Source of the DNA: Streptomyces atratus
GTDB lineage: Bacteria > Actinomycetota > Actinomycetes > Streptomycetales > Streptomycetaceae
Length of the DNA stretch: 64,000 nucleotides
Reading direction: 5' to 3'
Assembly (NCBI RefSeq): GCF_900119365.1
Contig: NZ_FPJO01000006.1
Coordinates: forward strand, 186,001 to 250,000
Under the pieces are notes generated by a model. It was not told where the DNA came from and did not search any database. It saw nothing but the letters and a program-made list of their open reading frames with translations. Position 1 is the first letter of the stretch; each line of letters starts with the position of its first letter. A program made the position numbers and the translations under genes. Positions 9,277 through 18,285 of this stretch are shown here, one piece after another.

Positions 9277-10494
9277 ATGACCACGACCGAGACGCCCGAC
9301 ATCCTGCACCGGATCCTCGATTACTCCGCCCGGGCCGACCCGTATCCGCTCTACGCCGAGCTGCGCGAGACGCCGGTGGCCCTGCAGGAGGATGGCAGCT
9401 ACGTCATCAGTGCCTACCGCGAGCTCACCGGCATACTGCACGACCCGCACCTGAGCTCCGATGTCCGCCACCTGTCGCGGCCGATGGCCGCGGCCGAGGC
9501 ACGTACCACGCCGTCGTTCATCAATCTCGACCCGCCCGAGCACGACCGCCTGCGGCGCCTGGCGATGCGTCACTTCGGCCCCCCGCACACCCCGGGTCTG
9601 GTGACCGGCATGGAACCCGACCTGACCGCCATCGTCAGCGGCCTGATCGACCACTTCGCGGGCAAACAGCAGATCGACATCGTCGACGACTTCGCCTACC
9701 CGTTCCCCGTCACCGTGATCTGCCACCTGCTCGGCGTGCCGCGCGAGGACGAACCGCAGTTCCACGTGTGGGTGAATGCCGTCATCGACTCGCTCGACTA
9801 CGACCCCAAGACCGACCCGAAGGAGAAACTGGACAACGGCATGCAGGCCACCACAGACCTGCGCGAGTACCTCGGCGGGCTGCTGGAGCAACGCCACGGC
9901 CGGCCCGGCGGTGACCTGCTGACACGGCTGGCCAACGATGACGGGCCCGACGGGCGGATGACCGACGACGAAATCGTCAGCACCGCGAATCTGCTGCTCA
10001 TCGCCGGCCACGAGACCACCGTCAACCTCATCACCAACGGCATGCTGACGCTCCTGCGCCACCCGCGGGTGCTGCAGCGGCTGCGCGACGAACCGGACCT
10101 GATCGTGCCGCTGGTCGAGGAACTGCTGCGCTACGAACCCCCCGTGCACATCATTCCCTGGCGGGCGGCGTACAGCGACATCACCGTCGCCGACACCGTC
10201 ATCCCCAAGGGCTCGCAGATCATGCTCATGCTGGCCTCGGGCAGCCGCGACCCGGACCGCTTCCACGATCCCGACCGCTTCGACCCCGATCGCCAGGACA
10301 ACCAGCACCTGGGCTTCGGCAGCGGCATCCACCTGTGCTTCGGCGGCCCGCTGGCCCGACTGGAAACCCAGATCGCACTGACCGAACTGGTACGCCGCCT
10401 GGACCGGCCCAGGCTGGTCGCCGACCCGCCACCGTACCGGCCCAGCCCCATCCTGCGAGGTCCCATCCATCTGCACATCGAGCAGAGCCAGTGA
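9277..10494 (+). CDS. cytochrome P450 with dedicated ferredoxin and reductase
   Basis: A 405-residue bacterial class I P450. Visible motifs are the I-helix AGHETT (residues 243-248), the K-helix ExxR (Glu282-Arg285, ELLR) and the heme-binding loop FGSGIHLCFGG with Cys354. All invariant residues are present, so it should be a working monooxygenase. A purine-rich GGAGGGAAA lies 7 bases before the ATG. With its own ferredoxin and reductase in the same operon it forms a complete three-component hydroxylase; the substrate cannot be read from sequence. Confidence 0.93.
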   Translation: MTTTETPDILHRILDYSARADPYPLYAELRETPVALQEDGSYVISAYRELTGILHDPHLSSDVRHLSRPMAAAEARTTPSFINLDPPEHDRLRRLAMRHFGPPHTPGLVTGMEPDLTAIVSGLIDHFAGKQQIDIVDDFAYPFPVTVICHLLGVPREDEPQFHVWVNAVIDSLDYDPKTDPKEKLDNGMQATTDLREYLGGLLEQRHGRPGGDLLTRLANDDGPDGRMTDDEIVSTANLLLIAGHETTVNLITNGMLTLLRHPRVLQRLRDEPDLIVPLVEELLRYEPPVHIIPWRAAYSDITVADTVIPKGSQIMLMLASGSRDPDRFHDPDRFDPDRQDNQHLGFGSGIHLCFGGPLARLETQIALTELVRRLDRPRLVADPPPYRPSPILRGPIHLHIEQSQ

Positions 10495-10597
10495 TGAACG
10501 CGGCAGCCGAGGTCAGCAGCAATGCGCGCCAGCCTCGCTCACCTCAGTGGTGACCTCTACCTGGAGAAACAATCCCTTCCGAGACCTCGGAGCCGCA

Positions 10598-12418
10598 ATG
10601 GACCGTTACCCTCCCATCGCCGAACACGGCCTGGTGGGCGACCTGCAGACCGCCGCGCTCGTCTCGTCGCAGGGCGTCGTCGACTGGTTCGCCGCTCCCC
10701 GGTTCGATTCGCCCAGCATCTTCGCGGCCCTGCTCGACCACGACCGCGGCGGGTACATGCGGCTGGCCCCCGAGCATTCCGACGGGACCTGCAAGCAGCT
10801 CTACTACCCCGACACCGCCATCCTCGTCACCCGGTTCCTGTCGCCGGACGGAGTGGGCGAGGTGGTCGACTTCATGGCCCCGGACCGGACCCGCGCCGCC
10901 ACCGACCGGCACACCCTGGTCCGCGGCGTCCGTGCCGTGCGGGGGACCGTCGACTTCACGCTTGAGTGCCGGCCGCGCTTCGACTACGGCCGGGCCGAGC
11001 ACGAGCTCGAACTCGGCGAGAGCGGCGCTCTGTTCCGGGCCCCCGGGATCGACGGGCACCTGCAGGCCACCTTTCCGCTGGAGCGGGACGGCCGGGACGT
11101 ACGCGGAAAGGTGACACTGAACGCCGGCGAGTCCGGCGGCGCCGTCTTCACCGTCTGCGCGTCCGACGGCGAGACGCCCACACCCCCCACGGTCGACGGG
11201 CTCAACGGGCAGTTCGACGAAGTCGCCCAGTTCTGGCGGCACTGGCTGAGCCGGTCCCACTACCGGGGACGGTGGCCCGAGCTGGTGCACCGCTCGGCCA
11301 TCACCCTCAAACTCCTCACCTACGCCCCCACCGGCGCGCTGATCGCGGCGGCCACCACGGGCCTGCCCGAGCAGGTCGGCGGAGAGCGGAACTGGGACTA
11401 CCGGTTCACCTGGGTACGCGACGGCTCGCTGTCCGTGCGGGCCATGCTGGACCTCGGCTTCGTCGAGGAGGCCACCGCCTTCGTCCACTGGCTGGTCGAC
11501 AGGCTGCGGGAGCGAAAGGGCAAGGAGGGCGAGCCGCTCCAGACCATGTACCGGATCGACGGCAGCCCCGACCTGCCGGAAGAGACACTCGATCACTTCG
11601 AGGGCTACCGCGGCTCTTATCCCGTCCGCATCGGCAACGGCGCCGCCGACCAGCTCCAGCTGGACATCTACGGCGAAGCCCTCTACGCGGTGTCCCAGGG
11701 TGCCGAGATCGCGCAGCAGGCCAGTTTCGAGGGATGGCAGGCGCTCACCAGGACGCTGGACTGGTTCACTGGCGCCTGGGACCGGCCGGACGAGGGCATC
11801 TGGGAGACCCGCGGCGGTCGCCAGGACTTCACCTACAGCCGGGTGATGTCGTGGGTTGCCTTCGACCACGGGCTGCGTCTGGCCGAGTACTTCCGCAGGC
11901 CCGCCGACCTGGAGCGGTGGCGCAAGGCGCGGGACGCCGTATTCGAGCAGATCATGGAGCGCGGCTGGAGCGAGAAGGAGCGCGCCTTCGTCCAGCACTA
12001 CGACGGCAAGGTCCTGGACGCCTCGCTGCTGCTCATGCCCAGGGTCGGGTTCATCGCTCCTCGGGACCCGGCGTGGTTCTCCACGCTCGACGCGATGGAC
12101 CGCAAACTTGTCTCCGACAGCCTTGTCTACCGCTACGACCCGGCGGCATCGCCGGACGGGCTGCGCGGCTCGGAGGGCACCTTCAGTCTGTGCACCTTCC
12201 TCTACGTCGATGCACTGGCCCGGGCGGGGCGGCTGCCCCAGGCCCGCTACACCTTCGAGAAGATGCAGACCTACGCCAACCACGTAGGACTGTTCGCCGA
12301 GGAGGTCGGTCCGAGCGGGGAGCAACTGGGCAACTTCCCCCAGGCGTTCACCCATCTGTCCCTGATCATGGCTGCCACCACCCTCGACGAGGCGCTCGAC
12401 GCGGAGAACGGGCGCTGA
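10598..12418 (+). CDS. glycoside hydrolase family 15 protein (glucoamylase/trehalase-like)
   Basis: About 606 residues. The N-terminal beta domain starts YPPIAEHGLVGDLQTAALVSSQGVVDWF, the hallmark of actinobacterial GH15 proteins, and the (alpha/alpha)6 catalytic domain includes NWDYRFTWVRDGS and GSEGTFSLCTF. Some members of this group are trehalases and others glucan hydrolases; no signal peptide is seen, so it is cytoplasmic. ATG 10598 has GGAG at 10589-10592; a GTG at 10547 is possible but has no ribosome-binding site. It follows the P450 by about 100 bases in the same direction. Co-transcription is possible, but a functional link is not evident. Confidence 0.88.
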   Translation: MDRYPPIAEHGLVGDLQTAALVSSQGVVDWFAAPRFDSPSIFAALLDHDRGGYMRLAPEHSDGTCKQLYYPDTAILVTRFLSPDGVGEVVDFMAPDRTRAATDRHTLVRGVRAVRGTVDFTLECRPRFDYGRAEHELELGESGALFRAPGIDGHLQATFPLERDGRDVRGKVTLNAGESGGAVFTVCASDGETPTPPTVDGLNGQFDEVAQFWRHWLSRSHYRGRWPELVHRSAITLKLLTYAPTGALIAAATTGLPEQVGGERNWDYRFTWVRDGSLSVRAMLDLGFVEEATAFVHWLVDRLRERKGKEGEPLQTMYRIDGSPDLPEETLDHFEGYRGSYPVRIGNGAADQLQLDIYGEALYAVSQGAEIAQQASFEGWQALTRTLDWFTGAWDRPDEGIWETRGGRQDFTYSRVMSWVAFDHGLRLAEYFRRPADLERWRKARDAVFEQIMERGWSEKERAFVQHYDGKVLDASLLLMPRVGFIAPRDPAWFSTLDAMDRKLVSDSLVYRYDPAASPDGLRGSEGTFSLCTFLYVDALARAGRLPQARYTFEKMQTYANHVGLFAEEVGPSGEQLGNFPQAFTHLSLIMAATTLDEALDAENGR

Positions 12419-12578
12419 GCCGACCCACGGTCACGCATGCGCGTCCGGCAGGCGGCCCACAGCTGACCGCGGCGGAGTTCGATGTGCTGTACCGCAGGAT
12501 GCTCTCGCGCGCACTGCGTCGCCCAGGGCAACCGGACAGCCAGGTCGTCGCCGAGCCACCACAGCTGACATCCGCAAA

Positions 12579-12617
12579 CGCCCCCGCCTGCCGGCGGATC
12601 GGCAACAGGCGGGGGCG
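12579..12617. terminator. strong 12-bp GC hairpin
   Basis: CGCCCCCGCCTG at 12579-12590 pairs perfectly with CAGGCGGGGGCG at 12606-12617 across a 15-base loop. It lies about 160 bases after the GH15 stop and has no T tract, as is common for actinomycete terminators. The sequence from 12419 to 12860 contains no recognisable gene. Confidence 0.7.
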
Positions 12618-12860
12618 GTCCGGTGCGGATGTCGCGGACGGCCTGGCGGGCCACGGCGCGCACCGCCGGCTCATCGGTGGTCGGCGCCTTCTGACGGCGC
12701 GCCCGGTCGGCCCCTACGGGCCTGAGCGACCGGCAGCCCGAACCGGTCGGCCGACAGCCGTCCCGCTTCGCGTCGTCCCGGACTCGGATGGTCCAATCAT
12801 CAGGATGTTCCTTGTATCTTTTGCTGTGAACGGCGGCGACCGGACAGGGAGGTGTCGCGG

Positions 12861-13349
12861 ATGGTGCGTCTGACCCGCGAGCGTGCCGCCACGGCTGAGC
12901 ACAGCGGCACCGCGGAGTCCCACACCACCAGCGCGGTCCCGCAGCCTCCGACACCGTCTGCGGGATCCATCGCCGACGCGTTGGGCGCATTCGCCCGGAC
13001 CTGGCTCGAACGAATGCCCCTGGCCGACGGCACCCCCTCCTTCGGCCGGGTGCATCTCCGCTCGCCGGCCGGGGTTCTCGACGACGAACCGATCCGCGAC
13101 GCGTTCGGACAGGTGACCCACCTCGAGGCTCTGCTGCTGGCACTCGCGCTCGAGTCGCACGCGCCCGCCGACGCCCCGTCCGTGCGTCAAGTCCGGCGGG
13201 CCCAGCTGGTCCTGAGGCTGCTGGGGGCCCGGGTGCCTCGGCGGATCCGGCGCTCGGCTTCGGTGACCCCTTCGACATCGTTCAGGCCTGCGCGCATCTG
13301 GGCGGGCTCACCCTCGCCGACACCTGGAACCCTTGGGGCCGCGCCATGA
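12861..13349 (+). CDS. protein of unknown function, 3' part frameshifted
   Basis: A good ribosome-binding site (GGGAGGTG, 12848-12854) precedes ATG 12861. The frame codes well up to about residue 121 (LVLRLLG). From about 13228 onward the coding signal (GC at third positions and natural amino-acid usage) moves to the frame of the next gene, reading ASADPALGFGDPFDIVQ without a stop or start through to 13346. A single G missing from the G run at 13223-13227 explains this. The two adjacent frames are therefore probably one gene (about 372 residues, 12861-13978) broken by a frameshift or a sequencing error. The family is not recognised. Confidence 0.6.
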   Translation: MVRLTRERAATAEHSGTAESHTTSAVPQPPTPSAGSIADALGAFARTWLERMPLADGTPSFGRVHLRSPAGVLDDEPIRDAFGQVTHLEALLLALALESHAPADAPSVRQVRRAQLVLRLLGARVPRRIRRSASVTPSTSFRPARIWAGSPSPTPGTLGAAP

Positions 13350-13978
13350 CCCAGCCTGTTTCGTCCCACGCGACCAGCACCGACCTCCTGGTGCTTCACA
13401 CCCTCCGCTGCATCGGCTTCTCCGGCCTCTCCGGGGTGGCCAGGGCGTCGGGACTCCCCGAGTCCGACGTCGAATCGGAACTGATCGACCTCGCCGTGGC
13501 CGGACTCGTCACCCATGCTGCGGGCGACTTCGGCGGATGGGGCCTTACGGAGGAGGGTCGAGCCGCGGACGCCGAGCGGATCGCCGACGAGTTGGAGGAA
13601 GCCGGAGCCCGGGCCCGACTGACCGCGGCGTTCGACCGGTTCCTGGTGCTCAACCCCGAGCTGCTGGATCTCTGCACGGCGTGGCAGACCCGCACCGTAG
13701 GCGGCTCCATGACGATGAACGACCACAGCGACCCCTCCTACGACGCCCGGGTGCTCGACCGGTTCACGGAGTTCCACCAGCGTGCCGAGCCCCTCTGCGC
13801 CGAGCTGTCCGCGGCGCTGCTCCGCTTCCGGCGCTACCCCGTCCGGCTCGCCGACGCGCTCGCCCGGGCGAGGGCCGGCGCTCTGGAGTACGTGACGGAC
13901 AGCACGTCCTCGTATCACACCGTGTGGTTCCAGCTGCACGAGGACCTGCTGGCCACCCTCGGTATCCCGCGCCATTGA
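13346..13978 (+). CDS. winged-helix-like protein of unknown function (probably second half of a frameshifted gene)
   Basis: A 210-residue frame starting MTQPVSSHATSTDLLVLHTLRCIG. Residues about 10-80 resemble a winged helix (short helices, then GLTEEGR). The rest is helical and includes NPELLDLCTAWQTR. The same frame is open and well-coded for at least 37 codons before the ATG, which argues that translation originally began at 12861. It is followed 77 bases later by a PPDK-like gene in the same direction, so it may regulate or assist that enzyme (inference). Function is unknown. Confidence 0.65.
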   Translation: MTQPVSSHATSTDLLVLHTLRCIGFSGLSGVARASGLPESDVESELIDLAVAGLVTHAAGDFGGWGLTEEGRAADAERIADELEEAGARARLTAAFDRFLVLNPELLDLCTAWQTRTVGGSMTMNDHSDPSYDARVLDRFTEFHQRAEPLCAELSAALLRFRRYPVRLADALARARAGALEYVTDSTSSYHTVWFQLHEDLLATLGIPRH

Positions 13979-14055
13979 ATCCCCCGCCCGCCACCCCGCG
14001 CACGGCGCAGGACCCGCAGCCGAATCAGCAAGGGCGACGCAGAGATGACCACGCG

Positions 14056-15702
14056 ATGACCTGGATTCACCCCATTTCGGCTGAGGTCGAGGAGACGGCG
14101 GAAGTCCTCGGCGGCAAGGCACTCGGTCTCGTCGTGCTCCGCCGTCTGGGACTGCCCGTGCCGCCGGGCTTCGTCATCAGCACGGAGGCGTGCCGCGCCT
14201 TCCTCCGCACCGGACGGCTGCCCAGCGGCCTTGACACCGAACTGGCGGCCGCCGTCGCCGGCCTCGAAGCCGCCACGCACCGCAGGCTCGGCGGTCCACG
14301 GCGGCCGCTTGCGGTGTCCGTCCGCTCCGGCGGCAGCGTTTCGATGCCCGGCATGATGAGCACCGTCCTCAACCTCGGGCTCACCACCGAGGCGACCACC
14401 ACCCTGGCCGACGAGACGGGCGACCTGCGGTTCGCACTCGACTCGCGGCTGAGGTTTCTGACCGGCTTCGCCTCCGAGGTCGCCGGCGTGGGCCCGGAGA
14501 GCCTGGCGGCCATCGACCGTGCGCTCGCCGGACAGGACACCGACACGAGCCGCCTCGCCGAGGCGATCCGGGACGTCGAGCAGCTCATCGCAGAACGCAG
14601 CGGCGACAGCGTGCCCGAGAACGCCACCCGCCAGTTGGAGCTCGCTGTCGAGGCCGTGTTCTCGTCGTGGAACACACCGCGCGCGAAGACCTACCGCGAA
14701 CTGCACGGCATCCCGCACGACCTCGGCACCGCCGTGACCGTACAGGCGATGGTGTTCGGCAATCGTGACCAACGCAGCGGAACGGGCGTCGCGTTCAGCC
14801 GTGATCCCAACACCGGCGAGCATGTCCCCTTCGGTGAGGCCCTGTTCGGCCGACAAGGCGAAGACGTCGTCTCGGGATCGTCACTGACCGAGCCCCTGAG
14901 CGAACTGGCCGACCGGGAACCCGAGGTGTGGACCCGCCTGCTGTCCGCCCTGACCCGGCTCGAGGAGAACTACCGCGACGCGTGCTACGTCGAGTTCACC
15001 TTCGAGGCGGGCGAACTGTGGATCCTGCAGGTCCGCCGGGGGCGGTTCGTCGGGCGCGCCGCAGTCCGGGTCGCGGTCGACCTGGCCGACGCGGGAACGA
15101 TCGGGCGCGACGAGGCGCTGCTCCGCGTTTCACCGCAGCACCTCACCCACATACGTACGCCTCGGATCACGGCGATCGAACCCCGCGACCTGTTCACCCG
15201 AGGGCTGGGCGCCTCCCCGGGAGTCGCTGTCGGCCAGGTGGCGACCACCGCCGACAGCGCGGCCCGGCTCGCCGCGGGAGGGCCGGTCGTCCTGCTGCGC
15301 CCCGAAACCTCCCCGCTCGACATGCACGGCCTGGCCGCCGCCGCCGGGGTGGTCACCGCTCGCGGCGGCCCGACGAGTCATGCGGCCGTGGTAGCGCGGT
15401 CGATGGGGAAACCCGCCGTCGTGGGGGCCGCGAACCTCACCGTCGACGCCGCCGACGGCTGCGTCCGGGCAGGCGGACGCACCCTGCCCGAAGGCACCCT
15501 CATCGCCGTTGACGGAACGGGCGGAGAGGTCGTCGTCGGCGAGCCCCGCATCGCCGCGTCCTCGACCGATCCACAGCTGCACCGGCTGCTGAGCTGGGCC
15601 GACGACGTCGCGGGCGACAGGACCACGGGCCGCAGCGAATCCGAACGCCTCACCTCGGCACAGGCCGCCCTCCGGCGGACCGGCGACGGACCGGAGAGCT
15701 GA
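14056..15702 (+). CDS. short pyruvate,phosphate dikinase-like protein (ATP-grasp plus phosphohistidine domains)
   Basis: 548 residues. The N-terminal PPDK/PEP-synthase ATP-binding domain spans about 1-370 (LGGKALGLVVLRRLGLPVPPGF; SVRSGGSVSMPGMM). It is followed by the mobile phosphohistidine domain with the catalytic motif GGPTSHAAVVAR and His442. The C-terminal PEP/pyruvate barrel (about 350 residues) of full PPDK, about 870-900 residues long, is absent and there is no sign of it downstream. It may transfer phosphate to another acceptor, or be a PPDK-derived enzyme with a separate partner. The start lacks a strong ribosome-binding site; it lies 77 bases after the unknown gene. Confidence 0.8.
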   Translation: MTWIHPISAEVEETAEVLGGKALGLVVLRRLGLPVPPGFVISTEACRAFLRTGRLPSGLDTELAAAVAGLEAATHRRLGGPRRPLAVSVRSGGSVSMPGMMSTVLNLGLTTEATTTLADETGDLRFALDSRLRFLTGFASEVAGVGPESLAAIDRALAGQDTDTSRLAEAIRDVEQLIAERSGDSVPENATRQLELAVEAVFSSWNTPRAKTYRELHGIPHDLGTAVTVQAMVFGNRDQRSGTGVAFSRDPNTGEHVPFGEALFGRQGEDVVSGSSLTEPLSELADREPEVWTRLLSALTRLEENYRDACYVEFTFEAGELWILQVRRGRFVGRAAVRVAVDLADAGTIGRDEALLRVSPQHLTHIRTPRITAIEPRDLFTRGLGASPGVAVGQVATTADSAARLAAGGPVVLLRPETSPLDMHGLAAAAGVVTARGGPTSHAAVVARSMGKPAVVGAANLTVDAADGCVRAGGRTLPEGTLIAVDGTGGEVVVGEPRIAASSTDPQLHRLLSWADDVAGDRTTGRSESERLTSAQAALRRTGDGPES

Positions 15703-15708
15703 CGGCGT

Positions 15709-16224
15709 TCATGCGGGGCGCGCGAGACTCGGTCGGCGTGAACCCTTGAACCGGCGGGCCGGCGCGAGCGCCTTCTCAAGTTCGGGCCGTACCTTGATCC
15801 GGGTGCTGATCTGCTCGGAGAAATCCTTGTGGCACTCCGCCCACCGAAGGGCTGCGAGCTGACTCGCCAGCTCCTGCCGGGCGGTCGACGTCCTCGCGTA
15901 CCCGATCCGGATCGGCCGCTCGGTGCATGGTGCGGGCACGACGGCGAGCGCGCGGGGGCGGGACGGCTCCCATGGCCCGCCGCCGTCCTCTGCGGCCGCC
16001 CGGGCCCAGAACTCGTTGAACTCGACGAGGTCGAGGCTGCCGGGCGGGCCGTCGGGAACCAGGAGGCCGAGGTAGTCGTCGAAGTCGCCGTAGCCGAACC
16101 GCTCGACCAGTTCCTTGTAGTCTCTGGGCAACGCTGTCCCGAGCCGGGACTCGACTGTCGCCCAGTCGACAGCGGCGTCGCCCCGCTCCCGTGTCCATCC
16201 GGTGACGGCGACGACCTGGTCCAC
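15709..16224 (-). pseudogene. SMI1/KNR4-domain protein fused to a truncated serine-resolvase N-terminus
   Basis: From GTG 16224 (GGAGGGG about 10 bases upstream) the first about 100 residues form a SMI1/KNR4 (SUKH) domain: VDWATVESRLGTALPRDYKE, then FGYGDFDDYLGLLVPDG. SUKH proteins are often immunity proteins of contact-dependent toxins. At about 15915 the frame continues without a break into IRIGYARTSTARQELASQL and FSEQISTRIKVRPELEKAL, the first 55 or so residues of a serine recombinase with its catalytic Ser, and then stops. The resolvase body and DNA-binding part are missing. The C-terminus of the SUKH protein has been replaced, so either part may be inactive. Upstream DNA (16230-16414) reads as a Gln/Pro-rich segment in another frame, suggesting an additional frameshift. 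Confidence 0.55.
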
Positions 16225-16429
16225 CCAGGGACATCCCCTCCGTCGGCCCGTCCCGCTGCTCCTTCGGTACGGCTTTCGCCACCGGCTGCTGCTGCGATGT
16301 GTCGACCTGCGCGCCCGGCTGTCGAGGTACCGCCTCCGCGTCGGGCTGCTGCTGTACAGCCTGCCCGGCCACCAGCACCACCCTCGTCCGGTTCGTAACT
16401 GCGCGGGGCACCAAGGCCGCGTGTACTGA

Positions 16430-16774
16430 TCAACTCCAGTAAGCTGACCGTGTTTTAGGAAGTGGCAAGGCCGCGAGTCGACTGCGTGCGATAGCGGGAA
16501 GCACCCGATGTAGCCGACGTTCGCAGTCTTCAACGGAGCTCTGATGAACTTGTCCATTTGCGTTCAGCAGGCTCCGCCCCCGTCCTGCGATCGTTTCCGG
16601 GGGCTGGAGTTGCGCGAGGGCCGGCCGGGCGACCGTCGCCGCCTGTGGGGATCGCGGCGCTGGGGCCTTGGCCGGCTCGGGCGATTCACCGGACCTCGCC
16701 TCGGCATGGCAGTCGTTTGTCTGCGGTGGCACTTCTCCGCCGCACGAACGGTCCATGCACTGCTCACTTGCCAC
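16430..16774 (-). CDS. small hypothetical protein divergent from the conservon
   Basis: GTG 16774 is preceded by GGAG at ideal 7-base spacing and opens a 114-residue frame starting MASEQCMDRSCGGEVPP. The first about 60 codons have good GC third positions; the C-terminal 40 do not and may be eroded. Three Cys residues lie close together at the N-terminus (positions 6, 11 and 22), possibly metal-binding or redox-active. No family is recognised. ATG 16776 in another frame shares the same ribosome-binding site but gives an unlikely Arg/Pro-rich peptide. Confidence 0.4.
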   Translation of the reverse strand: MASEQCMDRSCGGEVPPQTNDCHAEARSGESPEPAKAPAPRSPQAATVARPALAQLQPPETIAGRGRSLLNANGQVHQSSVEDCERRLHRVLPAIARSRLAALPLPKTRSAYWS

Positions 16775-16884
16775 ATTGTTTCTCCTGTCCGCCAGCTCTC
16801 CGGAGACCGCGCGCACCCCCCTACGGGGGAGTGAACCGCTGCGCTGTTCTTCGAAGGCTCGATCGACCTCTAGGACCACCCTCC

Positions 16885-18285
16885 GTGACCTTGTCCTCAA
16901 AAATCGCCGTTGCCCTTGGCGTCTTGTCTCTCCTCCTAGCAGTCTGGGCGCTGCTCCTGGCACGCTCGCGCCGCAAACACGTACGACAGGGGCGAGAGTT
17001 GTCCGCGGAGGCGCAGGCCGCCAATTCCCGTGCGCAGGCTGCCGAGGGTCGCGCCCGAACCGAGGTGCAGAACAGGCAGGCCGCAGAGTCCCGCACGACG
17101 GAGCTCAATACCCGCGAGGCGGAGCTTCTCGACGAAGTGCGTCACCTCGTCTCCGATCGGCTTCCCGCTCTCGCACTGCACCTGATCAGCTCTCATCACC
17201 CCGTCCCCGGACTCCTGCACAAGCACCTCGCGGGGTCCGAGGCTGCACAGCTCCTCGACGCCCTGCCCGAAGCGGTTTCTGGCATCGTCCTCAAGGAAAG
17301 GCGCCGCATCGACGCCGCTGCCCGGGCTGCCCTGCGTGGCGCAACTCAGGAGTCCCAGGCCCTCTCCTACCGGTTGCAGACGAATATCGTGGGTCTACAG
17401 CACGAGTTCAGCGCGCCGCCCCGTCTGACGCAGAGTCTGCTTGAGTCCGACCACATCAATGAGCAGAACCTGCGCCTCACGCAGAGATCCGCCATCGTGT
17501 GCGGAGGCTGGCCGGGTCACGTCCGCAAGGACACCTATGTGAGCGAGGTCGTCAGTGGCGCCTCCTCCCGGCTGCGCGGCTTCGACCGCATCAACATCGT
17601 TTCTCGGCTGGGCCTTTCCAACATCGGCGTGGTCGGGCGTGCGGCCGAGCCCGTTGCCGTGGTCTGCGCCGAGCTGATGGCCAACGCGCTGGAGCACTCC
17701 CGTGACGACCTCATGGTGGACGTCGGCTTGATCCAGACCGGCAACGGCAGTGTGTGCATCACGATCGACGACGCCGGCAAGGGCATGACCTCAGAAGCGC
17801 TCGCCCGCGGCCGAAGTCTGATATCGGGTGAACAGCAGGAGGTGATGCTCCTCGAGCTCGGCGACCCGCCGTCCATGGGCTTCGCCGCCATCGGCCGTCT
17901 CGTCGCCGACTACGGCCTCCATGTCTCCATCGACACTTCCTCTCCCTATGGCGGGGTGCGCGCTGTGGTGTCCGTTCCCGAGAACTTGTTGACCTCGATC
18001 GACGAATACGCCACACCTCCGTCGGTCATGGCTCCCCAACCTGCCGTGGCGCCACAGGCCCACAAGCGGCCCGCCGCTGCCGACTCGCCCGCGCACTCGC
18101 CCGCGCCGACCGGCGCGGCCGCGCTGCCGCAGCGCCGCCGCCGTTTCTCGGCGACAGCCACCAATGATGAGGCCGCCGCAGCGCCCCGCCCCTTGAACCC
18201 GGAAGACACCGGTGCCATGTGGAGCGATTTCCAAAGTGGCCTCACCAGCGACCGGTCCGTCACCGATTCGGAGTCAACACTGTGA
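16885..18285 (+). CDS. cvnA: conservon sensor histidine kinase-like ATPase CvnA
   Basis: About 466 residues. A single N-terminal membrane helix (VALGVLSLLLAVWALLLA) is followed by a coiled coil rich in Ala, Arg and Glu (about 35-95), a helical dimerisation region, and a GHKL ATPase domain with N-box ELMANALEHS (from 263) and G-box DDAGKGM (295-301). The C-terminus (about 375-466) is a Pro/Ala-rich tail. Conservons (cvn) are Streptomyces operons encoding a membrane-associated switch resembling a eukaryotic G-protein system. No large extracellular sensor domain is present, so the input is probably membrane-proximal or cytoplasmic. GTG 16885 has AGGA 9 bases upstream. The stop overlaps cvnB (GTGA). 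Confidence 0.88.
   Translation: MTLSSKIAVALGVLSLLLAVWALLLARSRRKHVRQGRELSAEAQAANSRAQAAEGRARTEVQNRQAAESRTTELNTREAELLDEVRHLVSDRLPALALHLISSHHPVPGLLHKHLAGSEAAQLLDALPEAVSGIVLKERRRIDAAARAALRGATQESQALSYRLQTNIVGLQHEFSAPPRLTQSLLESDHINEQNLRLTQRSAIVCGGWPGHVRKDTYVSEVVSGASSRLRGFDRINIVSRLGLSNIGVVGRAAEPVAVVCAELMANALEHSRDDLMVDVGLIQTGNGSVCITIDDAGKGMTSEALARGRSLISGEQQEVMLLELGDPPSMGFAAIGRLVADYGLHVSIDTSSPYGGVRAVVSVPENLLTSIDEYATPPSVMAPQPAVAPQAHKRPAAADSPAHSPAPTGAAALPQRRRRFSATATNDEAAAAPRPLNPEDTGAMWSDFQSGLTSDRSVTDSESTL

Noticed and set aside
10544-12355. Open frame of about 600 codons opposite the GH15 gene
   Set aside because: The plus strand encodes a recognisable GH15 protein; the antisense frame has no domain and is an artefact of codon bias.
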